A stretch of DNA of 64,000 nt from Lathyrus oleraceus. Lineage: Eukaryota; Streptophyta; Magnoliopsida; Fabales; Fabaceae. Numbering within the stretch: position 1 is the stretch's first letter; each line of letters starts with the position of its first letter. The notes below the pieces were generated by a model. It was given only the letters and a program-made list of their open reading frames with translations. It was not told the DNA's origin and ran no database searches. A program made the translations under genes and the position numbers. Of the stretch, positions 10,801-22,300 are shown piece after piece. The stretch covers positions 234,934,994 through 234,998,993 of the forward strand of contig NC_066584.1 of assembly GCF_024323335.1 (NCBI RefSeq). Direction: 5' to 3'.

Positions 10801-11261
10801 GGTACCGTACCTCAGTACGTACGTCGACCGGGGCAACCCCTTACTCCCTCGTGTATGGTATGGAAGCGGTCCTACCTGTTGAAGTGGAGATTCCTTCTCT
10901 GAGAGTCTTGTTGGATGTCAAGCTTGACGAAGCCGAGTGGATTCGAACAAGGTTTAATGAGTTGAGCCTTATCGAAGAGAGACGTTTAGCAGCTGTGTGC
11001 CATGGGCAGTTGTATCAGAGAAGGATGAAGAGAGTCTTTGATCAGAAAGTGCGTCCTCGAAGCTATCAAATCGGTGATCTAGTTTTGAAGAGGATCCTTC
11101 CTCCCGGTATAGATAACAGGGGCAAGTGGACTCCTAATTATGAAGGTCCATACGTTGTTAAGAAGGTTTTCTCCGGTGGAGCCTTGATGCTTACAACTAT
11201 GGATGGTGAAGATTTTCTGTCCCCTGTTAACTCAGATGTAGTCAAAAAATACTTCGCATAA
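7824..11261 (+). CDS. Ogre A Pol: reverse transcriptase, two RNase H domains, integrase
   Basis: The 1145-residue frame is open throughout. RT spans about residues 110-340, with VDYRDLNRASPKDDFPLP and the active-site YVDD near residue 263. A first RNase H-like domain follows (about 405-520) but reads YLSVTENSMGC where active Ty3 enzymes have an Asp-containing TDAS-type motif, so it is probably catalytically dead. A second, archaeal-type RNase H (about 568-700) keeps the acidic residues in FDGAVN, NNEAEYEA, GDSALV and DENQMADAL. Integrase has a zinc-binding H-H-C-C (about 795-835), the D,D,E core (WGIDMIG, TDNGS, GAVEAANK), and a GPY-like C-terminus. A dual RNase H is a Tat-lineage trait. Expression would use the putative intron 7538-7786. 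Because gag-pro upstream is broken, this copy could only act in trans. Confidence 0.93.
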   Translation: MAQYDFNNPIYQAEEESEEDCELPKELVRLLKQEERVIQPHQEELEIINLGTEDARKDIKIGAALKEDVKRRLIEMLREYVEIFAWSYQDMPGLDTDIVVHRLPLREYCPSVKQKLRRTSPDMAVKIKEEVQKQLDAGFLSVTTYPPWVANIVPVPKKDGKVRMYVDYRDLNRASPKDDFPLPHIDVLVDNTAQSSVFSFMDGFSGYNQIKMAPEDMEKTTFITPWGMFCYKVMPFGLKNAGATYQRAMTTLFHDMMHKEIEVYVDDMIAKSQTEEEHLVNLQKLFERLRKFKLRLNPNKCRFGVRSGKLLGFIVSEKGIEVDPAKLKAIQKMSEPKTEKQVCGFLGRLNYIARFVSHLTATCEPIFKLLRKNQAIRWNDDCQKAFDKIKEYLQKPPILIPPVPGRPLIMYLSVTENSMGCVLGQHDESGRKEHAIYYLSKKFTDCEIKYSQLEKTCCALAWAARRLRQYMLNHTTLLISKMDPVKYIFEKPALTGRVARWQMILTEYDIQYTSQKAIKGSILSDYLAEQPINDYQPMMFEFPDEDIMYLKMKDCEEPLVEEGPDPDDKWTLMFDGAVNVTGNGVRAVLINPKGAHIPFSARLTFDVTNNEAEYEACIMGIEEAIDLRIKTLDIYGDSALVINQVNGDWNTNQPHLIPYRDYTRRILTFFKKVKLYHVPRDENQMADALATLSSMIKVHWWNHVPHVAVNRLERPAYVFAAESVVDEKPWYYDIKNFLKSQEYPEGASKNDKKTLRRLAGSFYLNQDDVLYKRNFDMVLLRCVDRHEADMLMQEVHEGSFGTHAGGHAMSKKLLRAGYYWMTMESDCFKYARKCHKCQIYADKVHVPPSPLNVMNSPWPFAMWGIDMIGKIEPTASNGHRLILVAIDYFTKWVEEASYANVTKQVVARFIKKEIICRYGVPERIITDNGSNLNNKMMKELCRDFKIEHHNSSPYKPKMNGAVEAANKNIKKIVQKMAVTYKDWHEMLPFALHGYRTSVRTSTGATPYSLVYGMEAVLPVEVEIPSLRVLLDVKLDEAEWIRTRFNELSLIEERRLAAVCHGQLYQRRMKRVFDQKVRPRSYQIGDLVLKRILPPGIDNRGKWTPNYEGPYVVKKVFSGGALMLTTMDGEDFLSPVNSDVVKKYFA

Positions 11262-12892
11262 TTTGACCCGCTGGACAAAAAGAATAAAAGAGTCCAGGCA
11301 AAAAAGGGCATCTCGGCGAACCAAAAAAAAAAAAGGGTTCGGGCAAAAGTTAGGGATCAAAATAAAAAGAATTTGTACACCCGGTAAGTCGAAAACCCGC
11401 AAGGGCGGCTTAGGCAAAAGAGGGATTAAAGTGAAGACTACAGTCTGAGTTATCTGTACTACATCGTGCTTCGTTGTCTACCATCTCCAAAGATGTGATC
11501 GGTCCAGTTATTCTTCTCAGAAAGCAAGGAATTTGGGAGGAAATTGATGATCTGTGAGTCATAACAGAATTGGGAAATAGCGGATGCCGTGTTCACATTG
11601 CCATTAGGATAGTTTATTTTTCCTTTTGTGCGCAATTACCTCTTTCTAGGAATTGCTTCCCGATGTATTCGCCTTTTCAGGCCCATTTTCAATCAATAAA
11701 AAGTCGTTATTCAGATAAATTGCTCTCTTGTTCTTACTTTTACTGTTTTGTTTGTAAAAACGTCCGAATTTTTGATAAACATTGCATATAAAAACATGAA
11801 GGCTAGACAATAACGTGCAGAAAGATAAAACATTTGAAAATCATTTTGAATGTTGAGTACACTTGGGTGTATCTTGTCCATGCAGTCCCCTGGGTCATGT
11901 TTGTCTTGTTTGCAGGTCATTCCCTTTGGTTCCTGGCTGAACAGTAGCCATGGTTTTGTTCAGGGATGTTGTCAGCACTGTCCAGCGGTGTGGGAAGGGG
12001 ACCTTCCTCAGCAGTTGAAGCAAGTTCGAGACTTGTCTCCCCAGCGTAGTCAAGATCAGGAATTCCTCAGCCGGATTGAGGATAATTCCTCAACAGGCGT
12101 AAGGCTGTTTCCCCCAAGCAAGTCTGAAAGCTATCAGAACTATTTTCCCCTGCAGAGACGTCTGTGGATAGTGTTTCCCCAGCAGGTCTAAGGATTGTTA
12201 ACTCCCTAGGAGGCTTGGAGGTGGTTTATCCCCAGCTAGTCTGAAAGCTGCCAAGTTCCCCACTGAGTCTGAAGATTTTTAATCCCCACTGAGTTGGAAG
12301 GATGTTGTATCCCCAGCGGAGGTGTCAGTGGAGTATTTTATTCAGCAGTCTGGCTTGAAGTACTGCTATCCCCAGCGTGGTCGGGAACGCTTTTCCCCGG
12401 CAGTGTTGTGGATGTCTATCCCCAGCATGGTCTGGTTTATTATGTCCCCCAACAGAGTTATGCATTTCCCCATCAGGGCGTGGAATGTTTTCCCCTAGTG
12501 GATCTCCCTAGCAGAGGGTTTCCGTTGATGGTTTTCCCCAGCAAGTTCCCCGAGTGGATCAAGTTTGGTGAAAATTATCTCCAGCAGAGTTTATCCTACC
12601 TGTGGATTGGCTGTTCCCCCCAGTGAAGTCGCCATCGTTTGTTTCCCTACCAGAGTCCTCGAGTGGATTAGGTCCAATGAAGTTTGTCCCTGGTGGGATC
12701 TATCCTTTCTCCAGCAGCAATGCTATTCCTCAGCATGAGTGAGAAGTTGGTGCTTTTCCCCCGCAGAGCATTTCTCTTGCTCCTCAGCAGGAATTTCTAT
12801 CATTTGCATTTTGCATGTAGTAATCATTGCATCCTCAAATCGCGTAGCATTTCCATTAAATATGGAGCATTACGCCATGGAAAAATTCAAAC
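11262..12892 (+). other. Ogre A 3' UTR, first part
   Basis: It begins with an A-rich block (11270-11400) conserved downstream of integrase in elements C and D (gcaaaagttagggat). From about 11990 to 12800 it contains many degenerate repeats of the form ccccagcag / ccccagtgagt / agtctgaag. There is no credible coding frame. It is cut by solo LTR B at 12898. Confidence 0.75.
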
Positions 12893-12897
12893 ATATG
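12893..12897 (+). repeat. Target-site duplication of solo LTR B, left (atatg)
   Basis: atatg lies immediately before TGTAACACC and recurs at 17822-17826 immediately after ...GCGACA. Confidence 0.9.
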
Positions 12898-15800
12898 TGT
12901 AACACCTCAAATTTGCACCCATCATTGTACATACATTTTCATATTAGGTCATAGCATATCATGGTCCACTGCATAGCATTGCATTGTCCCATTTGCCTCA
13001 AGTGCAAGCCAATCAAGAAATTAGGTCAAACTGGTCAGGAGATCAGTCAACCAAGCAAGCAAGTGAGTTTTTCATTGAGCCAGGGCCCTAGGGTTGGTCC
13101 AACATGTTCACATGACTTGGGGATCCATTTGAAGTGTTTTGGTCAAGGATTGGATGTTCAGAAGTCATCAGTCAATGCACAGTTTGTCAGAAACCCTAAA
13201 AAGTCAAACTTGGTCAACTGTGGTTGATTTTATGGTTTTGATGGATGGATTTGGTTTGAGAGAGCTTGTTCATGTCCAAATAGGCCTCATATATCATGTC
13301 AAACACCATCATGGAAGAATTTGAAGCCAGATCAGAAATTTCCAAAAATGGAAACTGGACCTGTAACTGAAACTTACCAAAAATGGAAAGTCTTGATCCT
13401 CAAACTTACATCATGATACAAGCTTCAAATGAATTTTTGCCCAACATGAAAGTTGAAGATCTTGTTCTCCCATTTCCAAAAAGTCCAAGAACTCTCAATT
13501 CCCATGTATGGTTGGCAAGTTATGATCGAATCGTTTTCAAAAATTCTTGAACTTCAAAAGGCCATATCTCTCAAACCATTTGGCCAATTTGGGTGGGGTT
13601 TTTTCCTACAAGTCACATTTGACCTCCTCTTTCCAAAAATGTAACTTGCATTCACCAAAACTTCACCAATCAAAATGGCATTTTTGGACTTGCATGAATT
13701 GATTTTAAGTGAGGTGAAAAAGTGAAGTTTTAAATTAACCATTTCTAATCAATTCTACCAATAAAACATGTTCTGAAATGTCATTTGAAACTTGTTGCAA
13801 GCTCATTTTTATGCAGTACACATAGCCATCACCTACTTGCTTGAAATTTGGCCAAAAGTACACTTTTACCAACTCCTTTCCATATTTTCATGAACCATGA
13901 TTTGTACTCTTAAACAGAGTATTTAAACATCATTTTCTGTCATCTTACAAACCCTAGCAGCTGCCTCCATAACACAAAAATATCATTCTCTCAAGATTTG
14001 CATTTTTCTCATTTTTGCATTTTTTGCTCAAACCTCCAAAGGGCTCGAGTTTGGCTTGGTTTTATCATCACATTCCATCACTTTGGAAGCTGTTTGGAGC
14101 CCTGAATCTCGACTGTAACAGCATTTGCATGAACTGGTTTTCCAAGCTCCAACAATGGCAGGTTTCGATTTGTTGTGTTTCAAGCATCATTGAGCCAAAA
14201 CAATTTCACCATTCAACTCTAGGAAGCTGATAGAGCATCTGTTTCAAGCAATCTTGGCCAGAAAACCGTGGAAATATCACTGCCCTTCAAGATCAGGTAA
14301 AATCCGACCTTAACCATTCTTAAAATTGTGTGATTCATCTTGTAGATCTTTTGCTTGTGAGTATCGTGAGCTTTGAGTCAAGTAGAATCGTGCCAAAATG
14401 AGAGAGAACGAGGGTTTTGAAGTTTCTTGTTCATGTATAGATTTGATCGATTCTTGGTGTTGTTGTTATTTTTAAACAAATCGCATATTGATTCGTGTTA
14501 AGTAATGGTGGATCTTCATGAATGTGTGAATAATTTTTAATTCTGGAACTATTTGAATTTCCTGGAAATTTCGTGCATGAAGATCATGAGGATCTTCATG
14601 CTGTTCATGAAACTGCCTTTTTTCCTGCGGATTTAGCCGCAGCCTTCATATGGGGTTGCTGCGACATTACCTGCGAAAACATATGAGTTTCCTGCGGATT
14701 TCGCGTGTTAGGGTTTTGCATGAACCGTTCCTTGTTTCATTCATACTGACCAATAGGAACATTCCGTTCCAGCGTCCAAAACGGTAGCGTTTGGTTTAGT
14801 GAACCCCATATTTACAAATATGCCATTCCCGGTTTTTATTTCATTTAAATCATTTAATTGTTTCAATTTTTATTTCACTTGGCATGGCTCACTTGCAAAA
14901 ATCATAACTTATTCATTTCAAATCCAATTTTCATGGGAATTTTTGTGTTGTGTTCATCACAATCTCTAGTTTTTTATCATGATTTTTCCAGATTTTTTTG
15001 ATGAGTGGATTTTAATTGGTATTAGGGTTTGTGACATGTATGCATATTTTGTACACTTTGCCAAAACATTTGTGAAATGATGATGCTTTATCCAATGGCT
15101 CCCAAATTTTTTGTGCTTAAACTAGACACACTCATGGTGATTTTGGTGTAGAGTTTGTGAATTTATCATTGCTGGTTCGTGAGTTATGATTTTTTGAACT
15201 AGGGTGTGACAATTTGTGTCACACCATTGATGTCCAACTTAATGATTTTTGATACCATGCTTCTTGACCTCCAATTGATCTGATTTTTTTGCATGAACCT
15301 ACTCTTGTATGTCTAGTTTACATGTGAATTTTCTTGGAATCATTTATGGCATTTCCTAATTGTTTGAGATTTTCTCCCCTGTTTAGTCATATGTTGACTT
15401 TTGGTGACACATGTTCCCATTTCATTTGTGAAATTCTCATACTTTATTAGATGATCATGAAATTTTACATGTGCATACTAGACATCCTCATCTTTGCCAT
15501 GGTTTTAGTCCCATTCATTTATCATACACCATCTCTGATTTATGATTTTTCTAAGTTGATGCTTGTTTGGTTGACTTCATTGAGCATGTTCAAAATTGCT
15601 TTGAATTTCTGATTTTCATTGACTGCCTTCCACTTGTCCAAATGTGATGAAATTTGACATGCTTACCATGCTGTGGGTTGTGATTGGTCATGATTTATTT
15701 GGTGATTTTTGGAAATGTTTAAGATTGCTTTTGAGTTAAGTCTTGCTGTTGACTTCTATGAGCTTCTAAATGCCATGCCTTGACCTAAACTGTTCATGAA

Positions 15801-17821
15801 ATGATGATGATGATTGATATGAATTTGAACCCAATTGGTTGTGTTTCTTAATTGTTTGAACATGACTTTGGATGCTTGCCCTTTGCTGTTTTGACTTTTT
15901 CATTCCCTTTTGACCCTAGGCTTGTCCTAGTGGTTCTGTTACTCACCTTTGAGCTCATGTTTTCAGGTTGACCAACAAATGACCAATGAGATCAATACAA
16001 ATTGATTGAGTGTGCTTGTTTATCATTACTAACCTATTTGTTTTGTAGGTTGCTTGGCTCACATGCCTTAGGCCTTGTGCCTTGCACATTCATTTGCTTC
16101 TGACTGACTGTTGACTTCTGCTTCCTTTTGCTTTGTTTGAGGTTGTATACTAATGTCTGCTTGACTATTTCAGGTGCTTTTAGTTGCTTAGTTCCTTGTG
16201 AACTTTTGCTTTGCTTTGCTTGTATAAGCAATTTGCATTGAGGTATATTTCTAATCTTCATGTAGTCTGGAAGACCTGGCCTGTTACTTGGCCAGGCAAC
16301 TGTCTGAAGTCCTCCTTAAGAGGCAATGTTTGTGGATGTTTATTTTTGTCCTTGTACAGAGTCAAAGTCCTCCTAAGTGAAGAGGCAATTGGCAGAACCC
16401 AAGGGATATGCAACCTATCCCCTGCTATTCAGTGTGTCATCTGTTTTGCTCACACCACTGTGTTGATGCATTGCAGATACAAACCCAAGATCTTGTACAA
16501 TTGTACAGTTGAGTCAGTATCAAATGTGTAGAAGGGTTCCCACTTTCTGAACCCACACATTCTTGTCTTAAGCTCTCCCAGGCCAGGGATAAGAGCTGCG
16601 AAGTCTTATCTTCACTCACCTTTCATCTGCTTCACCTTAGCCCCTCAATGGCAAGGTTAAGAGCACATTCACCCAGTTCCAGAGGTTTGTTTGTTGAGGT
16701 TGATATGACCCCTCGACTAAAACCTAACCCTTGTGTGAGCCCTTGCTTGTGTATAGTGTGTGCTATCTGTGCTTGTATGTTTGTTCGACTTGCTTCCTGT
16801 GCAAGTTAGGGTTAGTTTAGACTTGCTTCCTGTGCAAGTTAGGTTTTGCTTGGCTTGCTTCCTGTGCAAGTTAAGTGTGTGTGTGGCTTGCTTCCTGTGC
16901 AAGTCATGACTAGGATAGGCTGGCTCCCTGTGCCAGTTAGCTAGAAACCTTAACTTAGGGATGATTTGCATGATAACATCTAGGCTCGAGTCGTAGTCTC
17001 CCTAGTTGTGTCTCCCTCTGTTATCTGGTTAGGCTAGTCCTTTATCCCTCCGTAGGGGAACTACGTCGCCCTGATCCTCATACCAGATGAGGTACGTAGG
17101 CAGGAGATGAGCTGATCTCTCCGGGCGCCTGTGTCTTTGTTTTGTCTTGTTGTGTGCTTGGAAGCTGATGTAAGTCCATCGAGTGGCATTTGGGTTCCAG
17201 TGTGCGTGTGTTTGGTTCGGATGCTGATGTAAGTCCAGTGATTGGCATTTGGGCTCCATGTTTGCCTTCTTGAGTGCGTTTTGGTTCGGATGCTGATGTA
17301 AGTCCAGTGATTGGCATTCAGGCTCCACGTTTGCCTTTGCCTGTGTTTGTTTGTGTGCGTGTTAGCCGAGCTACGAATGCTCTGATTCTCCTTCGTCCAA
17401 GGAGATACGTATGCATAGGATGCGATATCCTAGCGAGCATGTGTCGTTTCCCCAGTCCGAACTACTTCGACTCTGATGTCTATGCCTGATAGACTAAGTA
17501 GGCCCAGGATACGATGTCCTGCCGAGTCAGTTTCAGTCAGTTTCTTTTGTCTCTTTCAACCAGTGTGTGTGTGTGTGAGCAGTGTTTAGCAACCATTTTC
17601 CTTTCTTATTGTGCGTGGATCCCGTCGAGTACGACGGATGCGTAGGGGTGCTAATACCTTCCCTTCGCATAACCGACTCCCGAACCCATTCTCTTTGGTC
17701 GCGAGACCATGTCTTTTCCAGGTTTACTCTGAGCGTTTCCTTTCCCTCTTTTGGGATAAATAACGCACGGTGGCGGCTCTGTTGTTCTTCTTTTCCCGCC
17801 GGTTTTTCGCGTAATGCGACA
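12898..17821 (+). mobile_element. Solo LTR B, Ogre-like, 4.9 kb, inserted in Ogre A
   Basis: It starts TGTAACACCTCAAATTTGC and ends GCGACA, flanked by a 5-bp duplication (atatg). It resembles the 3' LTR of A along its length (A starts TGTAGCACCTCAAGTTTGC) but is clearly diverged, so it is a related family rather than a partner LTR of A. No PBS, coding region or second LTR belongs to it. That fits recombination between the two LTRs of a full insertion. Inside are the three CTACG...CGTAGG modules (17061-17127, 17371-17438, 17462-17526), the AGTA hairpin (17622-17637), a PBS-like string (17771-17783), and a weak TATA-like gtatttaaac near 13918. Confidence 0.93.
17622..17637 (+). other. AGTA-loop hairpin, solo LTR B
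   Basis: CCGTCG - AGTA - CGACGG, a perfect 6-bp stem, with the same position and flanks as in A, C, D and G. Confidence 0.7.
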
Positions 17822-17826
17822 ATATG
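17822..17826 (+). repeat. Target-site duplication of solo LTR B, right (atatg)
   Basis: Matches 12893-12897. Deleting B plus one copy rejoins the 3' UTR of Ogre A. Confidence 0.9.
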
Positions 17827-18774
17827 CATTCATGTGTTAAGCCTAATCGGACCATATCCCCGGCAGAGGCGGATCGTTGTTCAACACCTGTACGACACAT
17901 TTGCTACAGTTGCTCCCGACAGCATTCAGGATTGATAACCCCCCAAAGAGGTTTATTTCCTCACGCGTCCTTGAAAGGAAAGCTTGATTCTCCCCAGTGA
18001 GATCCCCAGCAAGTGTTTAGCCTTGCCTTGACATATTGAAGACGTCGTTCTTGTGATACCGGTAGGTGTCATGTTTGCACCCGTGTGTGTTCTTTTTTTA
18101 GTGTCGGTAAACACCATTGTTTCGATGTCGGTAAACATCGAGTCCCACTCCAGTCATCGGTAAATGTCTGGTCGTCCCTTTATTGATGTCGGTAAACATC
18201 ATCTTTCGATGTCGGTAAACATCAAGTCTCATCCCAGGTCATCCGTTGATGTCTGGTCACCTCTCTGTTGGTGTCGATAAACATCGAGTTTTTCCCATTC
18301 GTCCGTTGACGTTTGGTTGTATTAGCTTTTTCCCCAGTAGATTCACCTCTCCGTTGGTCTCGATAAACGTTGAGTTTTTCCTATTCGTCCATTGACGTAT
18401 AGTTGCATCCTGTCTCATTCATCTGTTGATGTCTGGTCACCTCTCCGTTGGTGTCGATAAACGTCGAGTTTTTCCCATTCGTCCGTTGACGTCTGGTTGC
18501 ATATCTCGGTTCCCCAATCATCGGTAAATGTCTGGTCGTCTTTGTTTTGATGTCGGTAAACATCATCTTTCGATGTGCGTAACATCTATCTCTTTCCCCC
18601 AGTTCATCTGTTGATGTGTGTTCACCTCTCCGTTGGTGTCGATAAACGTTGAGTTTTTCCCAATTGTCCGTTGGCGTTTGGTTGTATTGGCTTTTTCCCC
18701 AGTAAAGTCGCCGTTGGTTGTTCCCCAGCCAGAGATCCCCAGTAGAGTCGTCGGTAAATGTTCACCTCTCCGTT

Positions 18775-19145
18775 GGTGTCGATAAACGTCGAGCTTCTCC
18801 CGTTCGTCCGTTGACGTCTGGTCGAGTCTTTCCCAGTCATTCGTTAATGTCTGGTCACCTCTTCATTGGTGTCGATAAACGTCAAGCTTCTCCCGTTCGT
18901 CCGTTGACGTCTGGTCGAGTCTTTCCCAGTCATTCGTTAATGTCTGGTCACCTCTCCGTTGGTGTCGATAAACCTCTAGCTTCTCCCGTTTGTCCGTTGA
19001 CGTCTGGTCGAGTCTTTCCCAGTCATTCGTTAATGTCTGGTCACCTCTCCGTTGGTGTCGATAAACGTCGAGCTTCTCCCGTTCATCCATTGACGTCTGG
19101 TCGAGTCTGCCCATTCATCCGTTGATGTCTGGCCACCTCTCCGTT
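18775..19145 (+). repeat. 93-bp tandem repeat in Ogre A 3' UTR
   Basis: The string ggtgtcgataaac begins at 18775, 18868, 18961 and 19054 (exactly 93 bp apart) and again at 19145 (91 bp). More diverged copies precede it back to about 18270. As 93 is divisible by 3, an apparent 135-codon frame (18718-19125) runs through the array. I treat it as non-coding. Confidence 0.9.
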
Positions 19146-19385
19146 GGTGTCGATAAACGTTGAGTTTTTCCCATTCGTCCTTTGACGTCTGGCTGTATCT
19201 TTCCTTTGATAAAAATCAAAATCCCCAGTAGAGTCGTCGGTAAACGTCCGGTTTGGTTACTGTTGCAAGCATCCTGTTCATATCCCGAAGAGTGCAAATT
19301 TCTACGGTTCTTCGGTATTCAATCCCTGTTTACCTTGAAGGTCTGACAGCCGTTGCTATCATCCATTCAGGTTCCCAGTTGATTG

Positions 19386-19397
19386 AATAGGGGCAGC
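19386..19397 (+). other. Polypurine tract of Ogre A
   Basis: aataggggcagc directly precedes the 3' LTR start TGTAGCACC, the expected place for plus-strand DNA priming. Confidence 0.75.
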
Positions 19398-22300
19398 TGT
19401 AGCACCTCAAGTTTGCACCTCCCATTTGTATATACATTTCATGTTTAGGTCATTAACATTGCATTATCATTTGCATAGTCCATCATGTCACAGGCAAGAC
19501 TGGTCAGGAGATTCAACTGTGCAAGGCAACAAGAGTATTCTCCATGAGATCAAAGCCCTAGGGTTGGTGCAATGAGTTCACATGATTCAAGGATCATTTT
19601 GAAGTGATTTGGCCTAGTGTTGAAGGCTCAGAATTCATCAGTCCATGTGCAAATCATCTGAGACCCTGAAAAGTCAACAGAAGTCAACTGTCAAGTCAAC
19701 TATGGATTTGGAGGTGGGAAGTGGTTAGAGATGCCTCATTCATGTTCATACAAGTCTCATTTGACATTTCAAACATCAACATTGAAGGATTTGAAGCCAG
19801 GTCAAGACTTTCCAAAAAATAGCAGGTGACCTGTAATTTGAACTTTCCAAAAATGGAAAGGTTTTGGACCAACTTCAACTCAAGATTACATCATCAAGAA
19901 AGCTTCAAATGAAATTTTGTCCAACATGAAAGTTGAATATCTTTCTCTCCCATTTCCAAAAAGTCCAAGATCATGAATTTCTCATGTGTGGTTGAGGAGT
20001 TATGTTCCAATCATGGCAAAGTGTGGTTCAAACTTCAAATGAGCATAACTTTCAAACCAAAACTCCAAATTGAGTGGTTCTTTTTGCACTTTGATCCTTG
20101 TGACATGTATTTTTCAAGCATACTATCACTTGGCATGAAATCTTATTGCATAGGCATGTGCTCACTTATGAAGATTTTGGGAAGAAATTGCATAAACTCA
20201 TTTTTGTGTAACATATGCATACCAAACCAATTTCAATATGTGCATGAACTCTCTTTTTGGCATTTTGGGCCAGAACATGCACTGTTCACGTGCATGGAGG
20301 TGCATGAAGTAGAAATTGCATTTTTGCACTTACACCTTCAAACTCACTAATCACATTTGCATTTGCCCTACACATTTCTTAAACATGATTAGCATGAGGT
20401 ATATATGCTTAATCATAACTGTTTTGCTCAGAATTAACATTTCAGATCTAGAATCACCAAAATCTCCAAATTTCTCTCTCATTTTTTTTCCAAAATTCTT
20501 CAAACTTAAACACATTTCATTGCTCAACTCATCATCATGAAGCATAATTGAGCATATTTGGACAAGAATTCAGAAGAAATCGTGGCACATTGAGCTAGAG
20601 TAGAAGCTTGAAGCATCCATGGCAGTTGGAGATTTAGCTGGTTTCGTGCATCCTTGAGCCTCACATTCACCATCATTCATCTCAAGAAGCATATTGGAAG
20701 AGATCTGAGCATTGCCAAGCCTTGGAAGCAAGTGAATCCAATTCTGTTCATCAAGAGGTTGGTTTTTCGACCTCTTTAATTCTCCATTTCCTTATGCTAG
20801 TTGAATAGATCGTGGTTTGGTGTTGTTTTAAGCAAGTTACATGCATTTCAATTTTGGATAATGATTCTTGATTCCTTCGATCCGTGTTCATCTTGATGTT
20901 TTAGAATGAATTAGTCATTGATCTTTGATGTGCATAGCGTGGTGAGTTGATTGGTGTAGGTTTTAGCAATTTCTGGAATATTTTTTTGAAATCTGGAAAA
21001 GTTGGATGAAGATCTTCATGATCTTCATCATGTTCTTCATGATGTTCATACTGTTTTCCAGGTTACCTACGGATTCATCCACGAGTTCATATGGATTACC
21101 TGCGGATTTTTAAATCCATGCATGAGCGCGCGTTAGGGTTTAAGTGTCCAAACGTTGTCGTTTTGAGTTAGGCGCGTTTCTGGATTCAAATGTGGTGATC
21201 GTTCGAATCCGGTTGAAAACATTTTCCATTTGCCTTGTATTTTCTCATATGTTCCTTCATATTTGCCATGCTTGTTCCATTTCATTTTTTCATTTCTTTC
21301 TCCACTTCAAAAATTCATTTAAAATTGAAAACTTATCCAAATTCATCCCAATTTTTTGCATTGTGATCCTTATCCTATCTATTATTTTTTGGTCATTAAT
21401 TTTAAAATTGTGCTTGGCTGGATTTTTTTTGGTGCTAGAATGTTTGAGTACATGTCCATATTTGACCTTGCCTTGGTTATCATGTTGTGAAATGCTGGTC
21501 TTTGATCCAATGGATGTGAAATTTTGCATGCTATAACTAGACACATTGCTTGACATTTTGGTGTTAATTTGGTATTTTTATCAATTGTCAATTCTGTTTT
21601 ATGAATGTGCTAAGTTGGTGTGACAATTTGTGTCACACCTTGTGATGTTCAACTTGAATGATGTGTTTGCCATGCCAAATGATATCTTATGCTCCTGATT
21701 CTTTGTGTGATGCATGTTATAGATGTTGTGATTGCTCATGAATTTTGTTGGAATCATTTGAATCATTTCTGATTTAATTGAGATTTTTCATTCTGGTTGG
21801 TCACATTTGAGCTTTAAAATTGCCTTGAACTTCAATTGATCATGAAATGCTTTTGGTTAATGATATTGATATGCGGCCTTTTGGAATGTTTCAAGATGTG
21901 ATTGAAGTTGATTCATGTTAAATTTCAAGTTCTGTTTTGAATGTTTGACCTACTTTTGACCCTAGGCTTTGACCTAGTGGTTTGGACTCACTGTTTGGAT
22001 TGTGGATTTCAGGTTAAGATGCACAGTGCCATGATTGGAGTGGCTCACTCATTTGAGTTGATTAGTTGATTGATGTTGGCTAATATTGAGTTGTTTTGTA
22101 GGTTTTGAGAACAAGTTCCATTGAGCTTGTGCCTTGCACATTGTTGCCTAATGCTTTGTCTGTCTGTGTACTATTGCCTGATGACTGTTGTCTGTCTGTT
22201 TGTTTGAATTGTGTACTGATTAGTTTATATTTTTCACAGGTACCTAAGTTGCTTTGAGTTCTTTTGAACTTGCTTTTGCTTTGCTTGGTTGCTTAACCAC

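Larger units (their letters stand above)
17827..19397 (+). other. Ogre A 3' UTR, second part, with minisatellite
   Basis: This continues the A 3' UTR after B. It holds many short elements of the type gatgtcggtaaacatc (partly palindromic) and ccccagtagagtcg, an ordered 93-bp array (18775-19145), and a purine-rich tract before the 3' LTR. The hypervariable 3' UTR of Tat/Ogre elements is a known source of satellite repeats. Confidence 0.8.

Noticed and set aside
12898..17821. B as the 3' LTR of the internal region at 1392-12897
   Set aside because: The partial 5' LTR matches 22365-23840 far better than B. B has its own atatg target duplication, and the A 3' UTR continues after it.
18718..19125. 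135-codon repeat protein in the 3' UTR of A
   Set aside because: It is produced by a 93-bp minisatellite (a multiple of 3) in an untranslated region.
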